Part shown: positions 17,541 through 28,100 of the stretch, in pieces
How the letters are laid out: the number at the start of each line of letters is the position of its first letter
Position numbering within the stretch: position 1 is the stretch's first letter
Assembly: GCA_020342235.1 (NCBI GenBank)
Contig: CP073214.1
Location: 1,922,001-1,986,000, forward strand
From: Saccharomycopsis phalli
Lineage: Eukaryota > Ascomycota > Saccharomycetes > Ascoideales > Saccharomycopsidaceae
DNA: 64,000 nt
Direction: 5' to 3'
Program-made: the position numbers and the translations under genes
The notes under the pieces: model-generated
Database searches by the model: none
What the model saw: the letters and a program-made list of their open reading frames with translations, nothing else
What the model was told of the DNA's origin: nothing

Positions 17541-18038
17541 GAATACATGGATTGTAATTTGAGGTGTAAGGAGGAGAAGATAGAAGGAAGGAAAGAAAGA
17601 AAGACAGAAACAAGAAAAGGATAGAAAACAAGAAAAGGATAGAAAGCATAATGAGAATATAAAGCCAAACATTGAAAAGTATTATAGTATAGGCATTATG
17701 GTAGTCGTGGTATAGCATTGTATGGTCATAGTAAGGACATGATATACATAGTATGGACATAATATAAATGGTATGAACATAATATAAATGGTATGAACAT
17801 ATACATAGTACGGACATGGTATAGCAACATAATATACATGCTATACATAATATGGTCATGGCATTGACATGGAATATAGATCATTATTGTACAAATTCAC
17901 AACATGACTCAACCAGACAATGGCCATTGTATTCACCTGAATTTCGCAACCCACTACAAACACTGGAAAACATTCATCAGGTACTAACTAATTATGCATT
18001 GTTGACTTTGCATGCAGGTCCTGACAACTGGTAACCTC
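17541..18038. repeat. Low-complexity and tandem sequence between convergent SFT1 and CAP1
   Basis: A purine tract with two copies of acaagaaaaggatagaaa lies at about 17575-17650. It is followed at about 17690-17860 by diverged copies of short AT-rich units around ggacataatataaatggtat. The last 160 bp before CAP1 look unique but hold no gene. Confidence 0.8.
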
Positions 18039-18827
18039 CTATATGCCAGCCTCACTGGCATCCTTGCCTATTCTGTAATTGCCAATGGCCTTCCCCCAGT
18101 TGATTTTGGCGCGAGTCACTGGTAACTGACGTCTGAGCGACTTGAACTCGACGTCGTTCAACTTCAAGAACTTCTTGGCAAGAAGCTCCTCAAATTTTTG
18201 CTCATGGGCCTGGATCGCAGCCACCAACTGTTGTTGCGACGAGTTGCCCGAGACAGTTTGGCTTGTTTTAAGACGCACGTTGCCGTCCTCAAAGTAGTGG
18301 ATATCGACTGCGATTTTCCCAGTGTAGCTGCCCGAGTCTAGGTTGTGATTGTAATACGAGACCCATCGTCCGCTGACAAAATTGCCCGGGCTATATTTCG
18401 TGTTAATGATCACGGTCAAGGTCTCATTGGAGGCCACCTCAAACACGTTGTAGGCGATCTTGCCCTGGGTCTCGGTGGGAAAGTGTTCCTCTACATAATG
18501 AGCCAACAGCTTGGCATACTGACCACCGGAGACGTTTGCTGGCTCAATGTCCAAGGCACGGTTGTTTAGTGGCTGAACGTTGAACAACACGCCCAATTGC
18601 GGGTCGGAGTACTTCAGGCCAACTTTATTGGCCTTGCACACCACGCTGAGCTTCGCCTCACTATCGGCTTGCACCAAGTCAAAATAGCCGTCGAGGTCAA
18701 CGAGATTTTCGGCGACCGACTTTACGATATCGCGAGTCTGTGGGGAAATGACGGCCAAGTCGTCTACGACGTTTTTGAGCTCGCCAGCCGGCGTGTCGGC
18801 CAAAAACTCAGCGACGATTTGTTCCAT
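18039..18827 (-). CDS. CAP1: F-actin capping protein alpha subunit
   Basis: 262 residues from Met23 of the open frame (ATG at 18827); the first ATG, at 18893, would add 22 residues. I prefer the later start because MEQIVAEFLADTPAGELKNV aligns with the yeast start (KFEEVINKIINDSPPGELRE) and because a TTACCCGG promoter motif (18877-18884) would otherwise be coding. Diagnostic blocks are NTKYSPGNFVSGRWVSYY, VDIHYFEDGNVRLKTS and the C-terminal LRRQLPVTRAKINWGKAIGN with YRIGKDASEAG. Cap1 pairs with Cap2 to cap barbed ends of actin filaments in cortical patches. It is divergent from AUR1. Confidence 0.93.
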   Translation of the reverse strand: MEQIVAEFLADTPAGELKNVVDDLAVISPQTRDIVKSVAENLVDLDGYFDLVQADSEAKLSVVCKANKVGLKYSDPQLGVLFNVQPLNNRALDIEPANVSGGQYAKLLAHYVEEHFPTETQGKIAYNVFEVASNETLTVIINTKYSPGNFVSGRWVSYYNHNLDSGSYTGKIAVDIHYFEDGNVRLKTSQTVSGNSSQQQLVAAIQAHEQKFEELLAKKFLKLNDVEFKSLRRQLPVTRAKINWGKAIGNYRIGKDASEAGI

Positions 18828-19016
18828 ACTGGACTCAAACAAGTGCGCGCAATTTGTCACCTTCCCAGGGGCAGCATTACCCGGCACACGCATGGATCGG
18901 GTGGCTGCGACCTTTAGATGTTTTACAATCTTTTTTCCTTCAAAAGCCGCACACCCAGCACTTTAATCCACGCCACGGCATCACTATCCACTTTCCAAAC
19001 GCTCAACTCTTGCAAT
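18828..19016. promoter_or_regulatory. Divergent CAP1/AUR1 promoter with TTACCCGG
   Basis: TTACCCGG at 18877-18884, the Reb1-type core, in the context CATTACCCGGC. The same core with similar flanks recurs upstream of ATP14 and GSP1 in this window. Confidence 0.5.
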
Positions 19017-20324
19017 ATGATATCTCCAGTCAGGGCCTTCCACCGGTTCTTCCTCTCGGAGAAGCCGGTGGGGGCTACGGTTGCTGATTTGGAATGGTCC
19101 TTGAGCCCCAAGGTGTCAATCAGGAAGCTCCGGAACTACGAGTTCACCAGGGCCGAGATCCTCCACTATGGATTTCTCGCGCTGATCATTGTGTTTGCAT
19201 TTTTCATTTCTCCCGGGCCGTTTGTGCTCAAGGCCCTAGTCGCGGCCGCGTTCGCAACGTTGCTCCTTGTGCCCTTGACCAGCCAGTTTGTTCTCAGCGC
19301 GCTCCCGATTTTCGCCTGGCTTGCGCTCTTCTTTGTCACCGGCAAGATCCCGGCCGAGGTGCGTCCTCCGATCTCGGTGCAGGTTCTCCCGGCAATCGAG
19401 ACGATTTTCTATGGCGACAACCTCTCGGACGTGTTGGCAACCCTGACCAAGTGGTACCTCGACTTGCTTGCGTGGCTCCCCTACGGGATCATCCACTTTG
19501 CATTGCCGTTTGTCTTGGCTGCGTTGTTGTTTTTGTTTGGCCCGCCAACATGCCTCCGTGCCTATGGGTTCGCGTTTGGCTACATGAACTTGTTTGGTGT
19601 GCTCGTCCAGATCTTGTTTCCCGCGGCTCCGCCATGGTACAAGATCCTCCACGGGCTTTCGCCGGCAAATTACTCCATGGGAGGCTCGCCCGGCGGGTTG
19701 GCTCGCATGGACGAATTGTTTGGCTTTGACATGTACACCTCGACGTTCACCAACGCCCCAGTACCGTTTGGCGCGTTCCCGTCGCTCCATTCGGGTTGTG
19801 CCACCATGGAGGCAATGTTCTTGTCCTACATCTTCCCTAGACTCGCCCCAGTATGGTGGGGCTATGTCATGTGGTTGTGGTGGTGCACCATGTACTTGAC
19901 CCACCACTACTTTGTTGACTTGATGGCCGGAGCCGCGCTCACGTTTGCCATCTACACCTACACCAAGTACACGTGTTTGCCTGTGGTCAATCCGGGGATG
20001 TTTTGCCGGTGGTCGTACTTGGACGTGGAGAAGCCGGACCTCCAGGGCATGGACCCGCTCAATGGGTGGAACTACGAGTTTGTGCAGGACGAGGAGACCC
20101 AGCTCCCACACACCAGGGAGATTGAGGAGTTTGAGATGAACTCGTTGGTGTCGCGCAGCTCGTTGTCGAGTCTCAACATGTCGCCCCGGTTCACGCAGCC
20201 ACCGTTTGACGACGCCGACAACTCGCCAACCGGCTCGTTGTTTGACGACGCGGGCTCGATGAGCAGCTCCAAGACCTCGCTTGACTTTGACAGATCGTCA
20301 AACGTCACCAGCAAGAAAAACTAA
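19017..20324 (+). CDS. AUR1: Inositol phosphorylceramide synthase catalytic subunit
   Basis: 435 residues from the ATG at 19017, preferred over an upstream in-frame ATG (18918) because homology starts at SPVRAFHRFFLSEKP. It is a polytopic Golgi protein with the lipid-phosphatase-like catalytic triad: His258 in FGAFPSLHSG, and His297 and Asp301 in YLTHHYFVDL, spaced exactly as H255, H294 and D298 of S. cerevisiae. LPAIETIFYGDNLSDVLAT and FPAAPPWYKILHGLSPANYS are family hallmarks. It transfers phosphoinositol from phosphatidylinositol to ceramide and is the target of aureobasidin A. The C-terminal tail is Ser/Asp-rich. Residue 56 is CTG where C. albicans, as I recall, has Ser. LAG1, which makes the ceramide substrate, is the next gene in the same direction. 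Confidence 0.96.
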   Translation: MISPVRAFHRFFLSEKPVGATVADLEWSLSPKVSIRKLRNYEFTRAEILHYGFLALIIVFAFFISPGPFVLKALVAAAFATLLLVPLTSQFVLSALPIFAWLALFFVTGKIPAEVRPPISVQVLPAIETIFYGDNLSDVLATLTKWYLDLLAWLPYGIIHFALPFVLAALLFLFGPPTCLRAYGFAFGYMNLFGVLVQILFPAAPPWYKILHGLSPANYSMGGSPGGLARMDELFGFDMYTSTFTNAPVPFGAFPSLHSGCATMEAMFLSYIFPRLAPVWWGYVMWLWWCTMYLTHHYFVDLMAGAALTFAIYTYTKYTCLPVVNPGMFCRWSYLDVEKPDLQGMDPLNGWNYEFVQDEETQLPHTREIEEFEMNSLVSRSSLSSLNMSPRFTQPPFDDADNSPTGSLFDDAGSMSSSKTSLDFDRSSNVTSKKN

Positions 20325-21696
20325 TGACCACACGACGCGTTTATACATTTTGTTTGCCGATATAATAATTGAATATACAGATTTTAATACAGTAGTTGGG
20401 GATGATTGGGCTTCGTGGAGTGGTCTTCGTGGACTGATTGGGTCTTCGTGGACTGATCCGGTTTCATGGACTGATCCAATGGTTTTTGTGGACTGATCCA
20501 ATGGTTTTCGTAGGCTGATCCAATGGTTTTCGTAGACTGATCCGGTTTCGTAGGCTGACCCGGTTTCGTGGAACCGCAGGTTGAATGCACACCTCATGGC
20601 AGATTTTTTTTGCATACCCAGCTAGCCGGGTTGGGAAGCTATTTTCCTAGTTGACTAGTCTAGTTTACTCATTGGGAAACTTGCACGCGGCTTGACACAG
20701 TTCTGGTACATAGCCTGGATATGGAAAGGCTATATGCGAGTCGATGTTGGCCCGATCGGCCATACAGTGGATATGGTTGGGTTGGATGGGGTTGAATTGG
20801 ATTGGATTGGATTGAATTGAATTGGGTTGCATCGGATTGAATTGGATTGAATTAGACTGGGTAAATTGGTGGTTTGGTGGTTTGGTGGTTTGGTGGTTTG
20901 GTGGTTTGGTGGTTTGGTATGGATTGGCGTGGATTGGCGTGGACTGATGTTGGGTTAGGTGAATTGGGATAGATTGACGTTGGATTGAGGCAAATCGGTA
21001 TACATCGGGTGGGCTTGGTTGGGGTCATATGTCTAGGAAGATTGTCTCAGACATTACCGATGCAATGCTGTTGAGACGTTGGATTGTACCAATACGGCCA
21101 TTATGACTAGTGTGGAGTACTAATTTATAATACGATGATTACTAGTGTTGTGTGCTGGAGCTGTCTAGTTCATGTATATTGGTGATATTTCCCTAATTTC
21201 TTGTTTACTAATTTCTTGTTTACTAATTTCTTGTTTACTAATTTCTTGTTCACTAATTTCTTGTTCACTAATTTCTTGTTCACTAATTTCTTGTTCACTA
21301 ATTTCCTGGTCCACTAATTTCCTGGTCCACTAATTTCCTGATTCACTAATTTCCTGATTCACCAATTTCCTGATTCACCAATTTCCTGATTCACCAATTT
21401 CCTGATTCACCAATTTCCTGTTCCGCCAATTTCCTGTTCCGCCAATTTCTATTCCACATGTCCAGTATTATGCCACTCTCACTATACACTATGCCATTAT
21501 ATATGCTAAATACATCACTACAAAATAACATCCCACACTACAAAAATCAAATCCCACACCATCCCACACTACAAAAATCACATCCTCTCATATAATCACA
21601 TGCCACCCATCACTCCCAGACCCTTGATCCACAGTAGCCTACCCCAATCATCCGCATCAGTGCACGAAAAATTTCTTCGATCCTCCCACACCCACC
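20325..21696. repeat. 1.4-kb repeat-rich spacer between AUR1 and LAG1
   Basis: Four kinds of array follow one another. About 20400-20575: diverged 22-25 bp units (ggactgatccaatggttttt). About 20765-20865: short GGATT/GAATT units. 20868-20920: six or seven copies of tttggtgg. 21196-21445: about 16 copies of a 15-16 bp unit (atttcttgtttacta) whose variants change stepwise along the array. About 21535-21590: two copies of catcccacactacaaaaatc. No gene is seen. The LAG1 promoter must lie in the last 100-200 bp. Confidence 0.92.
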
Positions 21697-22950
21697 ATGA
21701 CCGAACATCTCAGTGTCAACTCCACCAAAGGACGAAGCCGGAAGTCGTCCGTCGGCAACATGAACTTTGTCGGCCAGTCAAGCTTGACGTTGTCGTCGAC
21801 GATTTCCACCAAAGATAAACACCGTCGCTTAAAGCAATTGAACAGCAGCAGGATCAAAGGGGACCGCGACTTGCTCTTGAAGTTCTACAACAGTTTTGTG
21901 GAATTGTCGTTCCGCGTCACCTGGCTCGTTCCGTTTCTAATCATCGCCTCCACTTACACCTGCTACTTCCTCTCGAATAACTACACTCCGACCAACCCGT
22001 TGCACCGGTTCGTGGCAATCTCGTACCAGACGGACGAAAAGGACGCCAACGGGTATTATTTGTACGACAAGGGCCCCAAGGACTTTGCGTTTGTGCTCTT
22101 CTACATGATCTTCTTTACGTTTTTCCGCGAGTTTTGCATGCTCGTGGTGGTCAAGCCGCTTGCCATGCGTGCAGGGTTCAAGAACCACAACAAGATCAAG
22201 CGGTTCATGGAGCAGTTCTACTCGTTCATCTACTACGGTATGAGCTCGCCGTTTGGTTTCTTTGTCATGATGAAGTTGCCCGTCGGCTGGTTCAACACCC
22301 ACTACTTCTACGAGTCCTATCCGCACTACACCATCTTCTCGTGGATGAAAATCTTCTATCTCGGCCAGGCAGCCTTCTGGACCCAGCAGGCCACAGTGCT
22401 CGCGTTGCAGTTGGAGAAGCCCCGCAAGGACTACTACGAGTTGGTGTTCCACCACATCATTACCATGGCTCTCATTTACGCTTCCTACACCTTCAACTTC
22501 ACCTGGATAGGAATCGCAGTGTACTTGACCATGGACGTCTCGGACTTTTTCTTGTCGCTCTCCAAGCTCCTCAACTACCTCGACAGCGTGCTCACCCCAG
22601 TGTTTTTCGGGTTCTTTGTCTTTGTTTGGATCTACATGCGCCATTACATCAGCATCAAAATCCTCTGGTCCGTGTTGACCGAGTTTCAGACCGTGGGGCC
22701 CTACGAGTTGAACTTCCGCACTGGGCAGTATAAATGCTTTATTAGCAAGCCAATTGTCTTTGTATTGCTCTTTGCCCTTCAAGCGGTGAACGCCTACTGG
22801 CTCTTTTTGATTCTCCGCATCTTGTCACGCTACATCTTCTCGGGCGAAACCAAGGACGAACGAAGCGACGACGAAGACAATGGCGAAGACAATGACGAAT
22901 ACGAAGGATACTCCACCGACAGCAGCCAGGACACCAAAAAGGATAAATAA
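21697..22950 (+). CDS. LAG1: Ceramide synthase (Lag1/Lac1 family)
   Basis: 417 residues with six to eight membrane segments and a TLC domain from about residue 165 to 375. The Lag motif is complete: FHHIITMALIYASYTFNFTW followed by IGIAVYLTMDVSDFFLSLSK. The N-terminal cytosolic part is Ser/Lys-rich (TKGRSRKSSVGN). The C-terminus is acidic (SDDEDNGEDNDEYEG), resembling the CK2-phosphorylated tails of yeast ceramide synthases. The enzyme acylates sphingoid bases with fatty acyl-CoA in the ER. CUG-clade yeasts usually have two paralogues with different base and acyl preference; which one this is cannot be told from the sequence alone. It lies downstream of AUR1 in the same orientation, with HSE1 96 bp after its stop. 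Confidence 0.93.
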   Translation: MTEHLSVNSTKGRSRKSSVGNMNFVGQSSLTLSSTISTKDKHRRLKQLNSSRIKGDRDLLLKFYNSFVELSFRVTWLVPFLIIASTYTCYFLSNNYTPTNPLHRFVAISYQTDEKDANGYYLYDKGPKDFAFVLFYMIFFTFFREFCMLVVVKPLAMRAGFKNHNKIKRFMEQFYSFIYYGMSSPFGFFVMMKLPVGWFNTHYFYESYPHYTIFSWMKIFYLGQAAFWTQQATVLALQLEKPRKDYYELVFHHIITMALIYASYTFNFTWIGIAVYLTMDVSDFFLSLSKLLNYLDSVLTPVFFGFFVFVWIYMRHYISIKILWSVLTEFQTVGPYELNFRTGQYKCFISKPIVFVLLFALQAVNAYWLFLILRILSRYIFSGETKDERSDDEDNGEDNDEYEGYSTDSSQDTKKDK

Positions 22951-23046
22951 TCTATATACTCAATGTCACGTGATATTACCCTGCCCCCCTAGTGTGGTTG
23001 GTTACAGTTTGGCGGTGCCCTGTCAAGAGAGGCAAATACAACTTTC

Positions 23047-24867
23047 ATGTTTGGAAACTCAGAGGCACCAAATCCTCTAGACGCCACCGTCGTCAAGGCA
23101 ACCGATGAGTCGTTGGTCGCTGACAACTGGGAGTATATCATAGACGTCTGTGACACCGTAAACGACGACCCTGACCATGGGGCTGCCAATGCCATTGGCT
23201 CCATCACCAAGCGATTGCAAGTCAACAACGCCAACGTGTTGTTGCGCTCGTTGTCGTTGATCCTATCGCTTGCCGAGAACTGTGGCTCCAAGATGAAGCA
23301 GGAAATCAGTTCCCACGACTTTACCAGCTTGTTGTACCGTCTCATTGAAGACAAGGCGATCCACTACTCCATCAAGGTAAAGTTGATTGAGATCATGAAC
23401 CAGCTATCGCAGTCGTTCAAGGGCGACCCATCCTTGAAGAATATGGAGGTCACGTATGCCAAGGTGAAGCGTGAGTATAGCAACTTGGCTCCTGCTGACT
23501 CGGGTGTTGCCACCAACCAGACACAGGCCAATGGGGATGACGACTTGCAAGCGGCGTTGAAGGCTTCCTTGGATGAATTTAATAATACGGAAAAGTTGCG
23601 CCAGAGCCAGGAAAATGCCGTGTTTCTGGCTTCTCAATCACACCAGCCAGGGCAATCAGTCCAACCTGAATCTACTGGACCAGTTTATCCTGTTGAAAGT
23701 GGAGCCAATCCGGTTGGAAGTGGAGCCAACCCTCTTGAAAATGAAGCTAATCCAGTTGAAAATGAAGCCAATCCAGTTGTCAATAAGGTCATTGCCATGT
23801 ACGACTTCAACGGCGGCGCAGAGGACCAGTTGTCGTTCAAAAAGGGCGACGTGATCATGGTTTTGGAAAACATGTACAAGGACTGGTGGCGTGGGAGCTT
23901 GCATGGGCGTGTGGGGATCTTCCCATTGAACTATGTGACGCTCATCCAGGAGCCAACCAAGGAGGAGTTGCTCAAGGACATTGAGTTGGAGTATACCATC
24001 AGCCAGGAGACCCGGAACATTGAGCGATTGTTGGTGAAGCTACAGAGCTTGAACTCGAGCGAGGACCCGGCTGAGATTTTGGATGCGTCGAACGACGAGT
24101 ACATCCAGACGCTTTACAATAGCATTACGCCGTTGAGACCGCAGGTGACGAAGTTGATTGACAAGTACTCCAAGAAGAAGCAGGAGTTGATTACCTTGGA
24201 CACGAAGTTGACTGATGCCGAGAAGAAGTATAATAGTCTCATGGATGCGGCGGTGTCGAACTATCAAGGGCAACTGTCGAACTATCAACCTGTTCAATCT
24301 CAACAGTATCAACCTGTTCAGTCTCAACATACTCAACCTGAACAATATCAACAATATCAACCGGTTCAGTCTCAACCCGCTCAACCGGTTCAGTCTCAAC
24401 AATATCAACCGGTTCAGTCTCAACCTGTTAAACCTGTTCAACCTGTTCAACCTGTTCAGTCTCAACACACTCAACCTGTTCAATCTCATCATGTTCCGGT
24501 TCAATCTCAACATGTTCCGGCTCAATCTCAACCGGTTCAACATGTTCCGGCTCAACCGACCCAACCGCCCCAACCTGTTCAATCTCAACACGTTCCGGTC
24601 CAACCGGTCCCCCAACACACCGTCCAAAGCCAATCAAGCACGGAGTACCTACCCTACCCAAAACCAACTGGCGTCGCCCCGCTTGCCAATTACCCTACAG
24701 GCAGCGGCTTTGGCAACGAACCCACACCCTACCCAACGTCAAACCCAATGTACCCCCCAACGCCGGGCTCCGTGCCGTCGTTCACGGGTAACCCCGTGTC
24801 CGAGCCGGCGCCGTTTCCAGAAAACAGTAGTGTGTTCTTGCCCAAGCCGCGCGACGTTGCGGAGTAG
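23047..24867 (+). CDS. HSE1: ESCRT-0 subunit Hse1 (VHS-UIM-SH3)
   Basis: 606 residues. VHS domain about 1-145 (NPLDATVVKATDESLVADNW); ubiquitin-interacting motif at 164-178 (DDDLQAALKASLDEF); a spacer at 216-245 of ANPV(E/G) repeats; SH3 at 247-300 (VIAMYDFNGGAEDQLSFKKG, DWWRGSLHGRVGIFPLNYV); then a GAT-like coiled region to about 415. The tail is unusually rich in Gln, Pro and Val, built from QPVQSQ-type repeats (about 415-520). Hse1 works with Vps27 to gather ubiquitinated cargo on endosomes. A CACGTG lies at 22967-22972, 75 bp upstream. The tandem-repeat DNA in the tail means its length may vary between strains. Confidence 0.95.
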   Translation: MFGNSEAPNPLDATVVKATDESLVADNWEYIIDVCDTVNDDPDHGAANAIGSITKRLQVNNANVLLRSLSLILSLAENCGSKMKQEISSHDFTSLLYRLIEDKAIHYSIKVKLIEIMNQLSQSFKGDPSLKNMEVTYAKVKREYSNLAPADSGVATNQTQANGDDDLQAALKASLDEFNNTEKLRQSQENAVFLASQSHQPGQSVQPESTGPVYPVESGANPVGSGANPLENEANPVENEANPVVNKVIAMYDFNGGAEDQLSFKKGDVIMVLENMYKDWWRGSLHGRVGIFPLNYVTLIQEPTKEELLKDIELEYTISQETRNIERLLVKLQSLNSSEDPAEILDASNDEYIQTLYNSITPLRPQVTKLIDKYSKKKQELITLDTKLTDAEKKYNSLMDAAVSNYQGQLSNYQPVQSQQYQPVQSQHTQPEQYQQYQPVQSQPAQPVQSQQYQPVQSQPVKPVQPVQPVQSQHTQPVQSHHVPVQSQHVPAQSQPVQHVPAQPTQPPQPVQSQHVPVQPVPQHTVQSQSSTEYLPYPKPTGVAPLANYPTGSGFGNEPTPYPTSNPMYPPTPGSVPSFTGNPVSEPAPFPENSSVFLPKPRDVAE

Positions 24868-25170
24868 TTACGTGGAATGAACGTTATCTATTTATAATAC
24901 GCGACGTCGCGGAGTAGCTACGGAATAAACGTCCATTTGCAATGCGCAACGTAGTTACGTGGAATAAACGTGTCTCGATTTGTAATATGCAGCGTAGTTG
25001 CGTGGAGTGAAAGTCTATTCGTAATGCGCAACGTAGCTACGGAATAAACGTCTTTTTGTAATACACAACGTAGCTACGGAATAGAGGTCCATTTGCAATG
25101 CGCAACGTAGCTACGGAATAAACGTCTTTTTATAATACTCTACGTAATAAACGTCATCCATTTATAATAC
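24868..25170. repeat. Tandem repeat between convergent HSE1 and UFD4
   Basis: Fills the whole gap from the HSE1 stop to the UFD4 stop. About seven diverged copies of a 38-45 bp unit, with segments such as gcaacgtagctacggaataa, acgtcttttt and ataatac. Confidence 0.9.
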
Positions 25171-28100
25171 CTAAGACAACAAAAACGCGCCCAGGCCTTC
25201 CTGGACTGCAGTCAAGACCCGCTCGCGCATCTTCGCCTTGGACGAGTACTCGGGCAACTTCAAGTAGTTTGCACACGTCATCACGCTCGGCAAGAAGTCG
25301 TCGGCAGTCAAGCCGTTTTCGCTCGGCTTGCGCACCACGGTGAGCTCGGGGTTCAACGCCTTGAACCCGCCAATGGGCAACTTGGGCGACCCGGTGATGA
25401 ACTGGAGGAATCGGCGGCGCTCCGGTAGCGTGAACTCGCTGAGAATTTCAAGCAACCACCGGACAGCCACCGAGTCGACGTTGTACCCATGGTTTGCCTG
25501 GATGCTCGCGTACAACGTCGGGTAATTCCAGTCCTCCTCGACGCTGCCAAACACCTCCACGAGCTCACGTGACGTGAATATTGCAAGGGCCTCAAATGGA
25601 AACACCTCGGAGAAGCCTTGTACAAACGCAGTAGTCTGGCTCTGGATGCCGGATCCCACGGTGTAGTCGACGACACGGTCGATGTAGTCGTGCACGTTGT
25701 CGTTGGTGACCAAGACGTTGCTTCCGTCCGCCACAAGCTCAATCTCGGTTCCTGGAAGCGTAAAGTAAATTTCCAACTGCTCGATTCCCAGAGGCATTTC
25801 GGCCAACTTGCGCAAAGATTGGGCCAACTGCAGATCGACGGCGGCAACTTGCTTGAGCAAGAGCGTCGCTGGTAGCTTCTGGCTGCACGCAAGCGACTTG
25901 GCAATGTCAAACCACACTGGGTTGAACTGGAAGTCCACCAAGCGGCTGTCCAACAACGAGCGGGCAAGAAACTTGCCCAAGACGCGGAACAATCGGAGCG
26001 ACCGCTTGTCGTGCGCCATAGGCCGCGGGAAAAGCCCCTGGGGATGCTGGACGTACTCACTGTCGGATGGGTTCCGCCAGAGGCGCAAACTAGACTTGCA
26101 CAACTCCAACGAGAACCCCGCGAAAAACTCGAGCGTCGGGCCCAAGCCGCTTCCTTCCTCGTCAAAGTACTCAATCTCCAAGACGCTCGGCACGTTGCCG
26201 TACATGTCCAACAACTTTGCCCCACTCTGGAGCATGTCCTTGCGCGAGATGCGGATCTTGTGGCGGTTTGGCCGGCCCAACTCTGCGAGCGCGTTGCCGT
26301 CCTCGCTGGCGCGGATCTTCCACTGCTGGATCAACCGCGAGTAGCCAAACGACGTCGACTGCAAGAAGAAGAGCCGGCTATCCATTGGGAAGATGAACGG
26401 GAACTCCCGCGTGACCTCAACGCTCCACCATGGCATCGTGCCGCTGACGACAATCAACGGCTCCTCCAACTGCCGGTTCAACTTGGCGGTCACCTTCCAG
26501 TTCAAAAAGTGCGTCTCGCTCACCCGGCCCTCGCTCATGTCAAACAACACCTTCAAGAGCTGCAAAATTCCCGTGGCAGGGTCGTCGCCATGCTCGGGAA
26601 CCGTGCCGTAGCTCAACTTCTCGAGCCGCTCCTGCTCCGGCGCATCGGCTTTCCGCTTGAACCGCACCGTGTGCGGCTGGCTCCACACGTCTTCGGTGTT
26701 GACTTTTCCGGTCTTGAGCTGGAGCGACTTGTACACTGCGCCGTATATCGTGGTATCAATCGGGATCAACTTGTCGTCAATGAAGAACTGGTAGTCGTGC
26801 TCCTGGTTGCTCTTGTGGATTTCTTCGACCGAGATTGGTTCCTCATTTTCAATCTCATTTTCAATCTCATCTTCAATCTCCGCCTCAATCTCCTCCTCCA
26901 CTTCATCTTCATCGTCTTCCTCCTCATCCTCCTCATCCACTTCCTCGTCAAAGTCTCCCGATGCCACTCCCTCGTTCTGCGGCTCGCGACGCTTCTTCCA
27001 CAACTCCCGGCTCAACGTGTTAAACATCGCAAACCGCCCGTTGATAAACCCGCGGATAGACTTAAACGTGGCAATCGCCTGCGTCGACAACATGATCGAC
27101 TTGTAAAACTGCGGAATCGACTCGTCTTCGTTCACCAACTTGATTTTAATCTGCCGCGCCATGGCAATCGCATTGTTACTCGCATTCTGCCCAAAACCCT
27201 GCGGCCGCGTGTCCGACGCTCCAGACACGAGTATCTCAAACGACTCGGTGCGGTTCAAGGCCTCCTGGAGCTTGCCAATGAACAACACCACGTCCTCGGT
27301 GTCATCAAAGAACGTGGAAACAAACGCCTCGTAGCACTCGCTGCCCACTTGCCCCTCCTCATGGCCAAACACTTGGATTAGCAGGGGAATGATCCCCGAA
27401 TGCGTCAATTCGTAGCTCGAGATCTTGGTGCCGTTGTAGTTGATGCTCGTCTTGAGCTTGGCCCACACCTCCAGCCAGTCCTTGTCGCGGCTCTTCAACA
27501 GCTCGATGATCTCCGCATGGAGCCTCATGCTTGGCAGCTCCGGCGACTTGGCACTGGTGTTGTTAAAGTGCTCGGTGACGTCCTCCAAGACCCCCTGGAT
27601 CAATATGAGCGTGTGGTGGTTGTCCAAGAGAGACACCCGGAGATTGCCGCTAATGGACGCGTCCACCAAATCCTTGCTGGGGCTGATCACCCGCCGATAC
27701 ACAAACGGGTCGTCCTCGTCCTCATCCTCGTCCTCGTCCTCGTCCTCGTCAAACGCATATCCTGGAGCCACCTCGGCAAAGTCTTGCGTGGGTGCTTTGG
27801 AGCTCTTGACTGCGTCTCTGACCACCAGCAACAACTCGTGCAAGCTGCTGATCAAGCCCTCGCGCTTGAACTCTTCGAGGTACTCGTCGTTCAAGTTGGA
27901 CTTGATGAAGAGCAAGCCGCCCAAGAGCAAGATGTTGCTGGTGATGCTGGTGACGTTTTTCTGGAGCACGGTGGACAATAGTCTGGTGACCTGTAACTTG
28001 TCGTTGAATTTGATGAGCTTGTTGAAGCGCAAGAGCGCAATCAAGATGCGGCGGCGGATCTCAAAGTCGACGGTGGAGCTGTACAAGTTGACGAGCAACG

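Noticed and set aside
18828-18893. A 22-residue N-terminal extension of CAP1
   Set aside because: Not conserved with the yeast protein and would place a TTACCCGG promoter motif in coding sequence.
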